Shown here piece by piece: positions 4,642-7,248 of a stretch of 7,248 nt of DNA. How positions within the stretch are numbered: the stretch's first letter is position 1; every line of letters starts with the position of its first letter. The position numbers and the translations under genes were made by a program. Source of the stretch: an uncultured Megasphaera sp. (lineage in GTDB: Bacteria > Bacillota > Negativicutes > Veillonellales > Megasphaeraceae); NCBI GenBank assembly GCA_900548635.1, contig URLP01000094.1:1-7248 (forward strand). Direction: 5' to 3'. Below the pieces are notes generated by a model, which was given only the letters and a program-made list of their open reading frames with translations, was not told the origin of the DNA and did not search any database.

Positions 4642-7116
4642 GTGGACGAACAACAAGTAGATAAAATTATACCGGTTTGTCTGGAAAGCGAAATGCAGAC
4701 GTCGTACATCGACTATGCCATGAGTGTCATCATCACTCGTGCCCTGCCGGATGTCCGCGACGGTCTGAAACCGGTCCATCGGCGTATTCTCTATGCCATG
4801 CATGAAGCGGGCATGACGCCGAACAAACCCTACAAGAAATCGGCCCGTATTGTCGGCGAAGTATTAGGTAAATATCATCCCCATGGTGACAGCTCCGTTT
4901 ATGATGCCACTGTCCGCCTGGCCCAGGATTTCTCGACGCGCTATCCCCTCGTCGACGGCCACGGCAACTTCGGCTCCGTCGACGGCGACTCGGCCGCTGC
5001 GATGCGTTATACCGAAGTCCGCATGGCCAAGATTACTGGTGAAATGCTGGAAGATATCGACAAAGAAACAGTCGATTTCATGCCCAACTACGACGGCTCT
5101 TTGCAGGAACCGACCGTCCTGCCGTCGAAGATCCCGAACCTCCTGGTCAACGGCTCGGCCGGCATCGCCGTCGGCATGGCGACGAATATCCCACCCCATA
5201 ACCTGAGCGAAGTCATCGACGGCTGCGTCCTGCTCATCGACAACCCGGAAGCCAGCCTGGAAGAAATCATGACCAAGATCAAAGGCCCTGATTTCCCGAC
5301 GGGCGCGAAGATCATGGGCCGCGACGGCATCATCAAGGCTTATTCCACGGGCCGCGGCAGCATCAAGATGCGCTCCTGCGCGACCATCGAACCGATGAAC
5401 AAAGGCAAGCACCGCATTGTCGTCACGGAAATTCCGTATCAGGTCAATAAAGCGCGGGTCATCGAATCCATTGCCGACCTTTCCCGCAACAAGGAAATCG
5501 ACGGCATTACGGCCCTGCGCGATGAATCGGACCGCAAGGGCATGCGCATCGTCGTCGAACTGCGGGCCGATGTCAATCCGGACATCGTCCTCAACAAGCT
5601 GTACAAACATACGCAGCTCCAGGAAACGTTCGGCGTCATCATGCTGGCCCTCGTCGACGGCCATCCGCGCGTCCTGACGCTGAAGCAGATCCTGACGTAT
5701 TATCTCGATCACCAGAAAGACGTCATCACGCGCCGCAGCAAATTCGAACTCGACAAAGCCCTGGCCCGGGCCCACATTTTGGAAGGCCTGCTCATCGCCC
5801 TGGACCACATCGACGAAGTCATCAAGACCATCCGCGAATCAGCGACGGACGATATTGCCAAGCAGTCCCTGATGAGCAAATTCAATCTCAGCGACAAGCA
5901 GTCGACGGCCATCCTCGACATGCGCCTGCGCCGCCTGACCGGTTTGGAACGCGAAAAGATTCAAGAAGAATATGACGAATTGGAAAAACGCATCGATTAC
6001 CTGCGCAGCGTCCTTGCTGATGAACATAAGGTCATGGAAATCGTAAAATCGGAACTCCTCGATGCGAAGAAGAAATTCGGCGATGAACGGCGCACGCAGA
6101 TCGTAGCCGATTCTTCGGATTTCTCCATTGAAGACATGATTCCCAATGAACGCATGGTCCTCACCCTGACCCGCCGCGGCTACATGAAGCGCATCAACGC
6201 CAATGTATACCATACGCAGAACAAGGGCGGCCGCGGTATCAAGGGCATGGGTACGAAAGATGAAGATGCCGTCAACCACCTCCTCTACACGTCGGCGTGG
6301 AATACGGTCCTCTTCTTCACCAACTTCGGCCGCGTTTACCGCCTGAAGGCCTATGAAATCCCCGAAGCGAACAGCCGCAATTCCAAAGGCATCGCTGCCA
6401 TCAACATCCTGCCGCTCTCGAACGGTGAAAAGGTCAACGCCCTCATCGACCTCGATCAGGTCGATCCGTCGATGAACCTCTTCATGGTTACGGAAAAAGG
6501 CCTGGTCAAGAAGACCATCCTCAGCGAATTCAAGAACGTCCGCCGCAACGGCCTGATTGCCATTTCCCTGATGGAAGGCGACCACCTGGCCAAAGTGCGC
6601 CTGACGAACGGCGACCAGACGATCATCTTGGCGACGAAACTGGGCATGGCCATCTGCTTCAACGAAAACGACGTCCGTCCCATGGGCCGCAATACCCGCG
6701 GTGTCCGCGGCATCACCCTCGCTGACGGCGATATGGTCATCGGTGCCGACGTCCTTGAACCGGACTGCCAGGTCCTGACGGTCAGCGAAGAAGGCTTTGG
6801 CAAGCGCAACAACATCGACGCCTACAAAGTCCAGCTCCGCGGCGGCAAAGGCATCAAGAACTTCAAGATTACGCCGAAGACCGGCGACATCGTCGGCGTC
6901 GAAGTCGTCCATGAAGGACAGGAACTGATACTCATCACGTCCAACGGCATCGTCATCCGTACGGACATCGAAAGCATCGGCATCAAGAAAGGCCGCAACA
7001 CATCGGGCGTCAAAATCCAGAAACTGGAAGGCGACGACAAAGTAGCCGCTCTCGATACGATTACCATCGAAGGCAATGACGAAGAAGAAAAAGAACAGGG
7101 AAAACTGTTTAAATAG
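4642..7116 (+). CDS. gyrA: DNA gyrase subunit A
   Basis: The 824-residue product is the breakage-reunion subunit of gyrase (A2B2 with GyrB), which introduces negative supercoils using ATP. The N-terminal region shows SYIDYAMSVIITRALPDVRDGLKPVHRRILYAM, seen in pieces from about residue 18, then KYHPHGDSSVYDA and AAMRYTE, where Tyr123 is the DNA-cleaving tyrosine (Tyr122 in E. coli). The quinolone-determining positions are Ser84 and Asp88 (Ser83 and Asp87 in E. coli), the susceptible-type residues. The C-terminal DNA-wrapping domain carries a GyrA box, QNKGGRG (526-532), which sets it apart from ParC, followed by repeated blade units such as GRVYRLKAYEIP, GLVKKT, GMAICF and GIVIRT. A second similar motif, QLRGGKG (731-737), lies in a late blade. 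An acidic and lysine-rich tail ends in GKLFK. It has its own promoter and terminator, and gyrB is not adjacent upstream. GTG 4642 is the chosen start. Confidence 0.97.
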   Translation: MDEQQVDKIIPVCLESEMQTSYIDYAMSVIITRALPDVRDGLKPVHRRILYAMHEAGMTPNKPYKKSARIVGEVLGKYHPHGDSSVYDATVRLAQDFSTRYPLVDGHGNFGSVDGDSAAAMRYTEVRMAKITGEMLEDIDKETVDFMPNYDGSLQEPTVLPSKIPNLLVNGSAGIAVGMATNIPPHNLSEVIDGCVLLIDNPEASLEEIMTKIKGPDFPTGAKIMGRDGIIKAYSTGRGSIKMRSCATIEPMNKGKHRIVVTEIPYQVNKARVIESIADLSRNKEIDGITALRDESDRKGMRIVVELRADVNPDIVLNKLYKHTQLQETFGVIMLALVDGHPRVLTLKQILTYYLDHQKDVITRRSKFELDKALARAHILEGLLIALDHIDEVIKTIRESATDDIAKQSLMSKFNLSDKQSTAILDMRLRRLTGLEREKIQEEYDELEKRIDYLRSVLADEHKVMEIVKSELLDAKKKFGDERRTQIVADSSDFSIEDMIPNERMVLTLTRRGYMKRINANVYHTQNKGGRGIKGMGTKDEDAVNHLLYTSAWNTVLFFTNFGRVYRLKAYEIPEANSRNSKGIAAINILPLSNGEKVNALIDLDQVDPSMNLFMVTEKGLVKKTILSEFKNVRRNGLIAISLMEGDHLAKVRLTNGDQTIILATKLGMAICFNENDVRPMGRNTRGVRGITLADGDMVIGADVLEPDCQVLTVSEEGFGKRNNIDAYKVQLRGGKGIKNFKITPKTGDIVGVEVVHEGQELILITSNGIVIRTDIESIGIKKGRNTSGVKIQKLEGDDKVAALDTITIEGNDEEEKEQGKLFK

Positions 7117-7117
7117 T

Positions 7118-7147
7118 AAAAAAAGAGGCCTGCGGGCCTCTTTTTTT
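7118..7147 (+). terminator. Intrinsic terminator of gyrA, symmetrical
   Basis: GAGGCC (7125-7130) pairs with GGCCTC (7135-7140) around a TGCG loop, flanked by seven A (7118-7124) and seven T (7141-7147), which lengthen the stem to 13 bp and provide the T-tract. It begins one base after the TAG stop. The complement also carries a seven-T run, so it could stop transcripts from either side. Confidence 0.95.
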
Positions 7148-7156
7148 ATTTTCCTC

Positions 7157-7185
7157 TTGACACAATCTTTACGAAGTAGTATACT
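7157..7185 (+). promoter_or_regulatory. Strong sigma-A promoter downstream of gyrA
   Basis: TTGACA (7157-7162, perfect) and TATACT (7180-7185, 5 of 6) are separated by 17 bp. This is the best -35 box in the window. Transcription should start near 7192 and leave the window on the + strand. Confidence 0.85.
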
Positions 7186-7190
7186 AAGTG

Positions 7191-7248
7191 AGCTGTCGGG
7201 GCAAGGCCCCACAGAAGTACGGGAACTACGGCATCAGCTGTAGGGGTT
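7191..7248 (+). other. Start of an unidentified structured transcript or leader, cut by the window end
   Basis: The sequence after the promoter is GC-rich and foldable, with no ribosome site or start codon that I can support. CTGT (7193-7196), a bulged C, GGGGC (7198-7202), an AAG loop, GCCCC (7206-7210) and ACAG (7211-7214) form a 9-bp hairpin. AGCTGT with a following GGGG occurs at 7191-7201 and again at 7236-7246, 45 bases apart. I checked it from memory against tRNA, tmRNA, SRP RNA, 6S, RNase P, T-box and common riboswitches and recognised none. It may be a cis-acting leader or the 5' part of a small RNA. Confidence 0.4.

Noticed and set aside
4642..7116. Topoisomerase IV subunit A (ParC) as the identity
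   Set aside because: QNKGGRG at 526-532 is a GyrA box, and a wrapping domain with several blade units is present, both expected for GyrA and not ParC.
5839..7212. Long reverse-strand open frame (457 codons) opposite gyrA, and similar antisense frames opposite the other genes
   Set aside because: They are shadows of C-ending codon bias (GTC, GAC and ATC read backwards as Asp, Val and Asp). They have no ribosome sites, are rich in D, V, F and A, and lie opposite well-recognised genes.
7191..7248. tRNA, tmRNA, SRP RNA or RNase P 5' end
   Set aside because: None of the conserved pieces (T-loop GTTCGA, tmRNA 5' end, SRP GGAAG loop, RNase P AGGAAAGTCC) is seen in the visible bases.

Overview
The window holds four genes, all read on the + strand: the 3' end of an M20-family amidohydrolase (1-605), an EF-G-like translational GTPase of the FusA2 type (698-2764), a butyryl-CoA:acetate CoA-transferase-like enzyme (3040-4383) and DNA gyrase subunit A (4642-7116). 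Past gyrA, a strong promoter fires into a GC-rich, foldable segment that is cut off by the window end. Coding sequence is moderately GC-rich with a marked preference for C in the third position (GTC, ATC, GGC, GCC, CTC), while Glu is almost always GAA. Intergenic promoters are clean sigma-A types (TATAAT / TTGACA) and ribosome sites are GA-rich. Together with a But-type CoA-transferase this suggests an anaerobic, butyrate-forming Firmicute; a Megasphaera-like member of the Negativicutes is my best guess. That guess rests on recall of protein style, not on a search.

Layout. The M20 gene ends at 605. A 92-base gap carries a good -10 box and an AGGAGG site that set the EF-G-like start at 698. 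A 275-base gap (2765-3039) follows, with a 10-bp perfect hairpin and then a near-ideal promoter (TTGTCA, 17 bp, TATAAT) for the CoA-transferase gene. That gene ends directly against five tandem GTTTGA(A/G/T) heptamers. The heptamers are also the left arm of a very large hairpin whose right arm runs into a T-tract, so a repeat array serves as the terminator. An extended -10 promoter then drives gyrA through a leader of about 110 bases. This leader holds a terminator-like hairpin plus T-tract and an upstream segment able to compete with it. A textbook bidirectional-looking terminator closes gyrA, and a new TTGACA-17-TATACT promoter starts right behind it.

Function. The four genes look like independent transcription units, not one pathway: amidohydrolysis of an N-acylated substrate, a translation-factor paralogue, the last step of fermentative butyrate formation, and DNA supercoiling. 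I see no mobile element, CRISPR array, tRNA or rRNA. No clearly new multi-gene system is present. The most interesting material is non-coding: the heptamer-built terminator, the possible attenuator ahead of gyrA, and the unidentified transcript start after gyrA.
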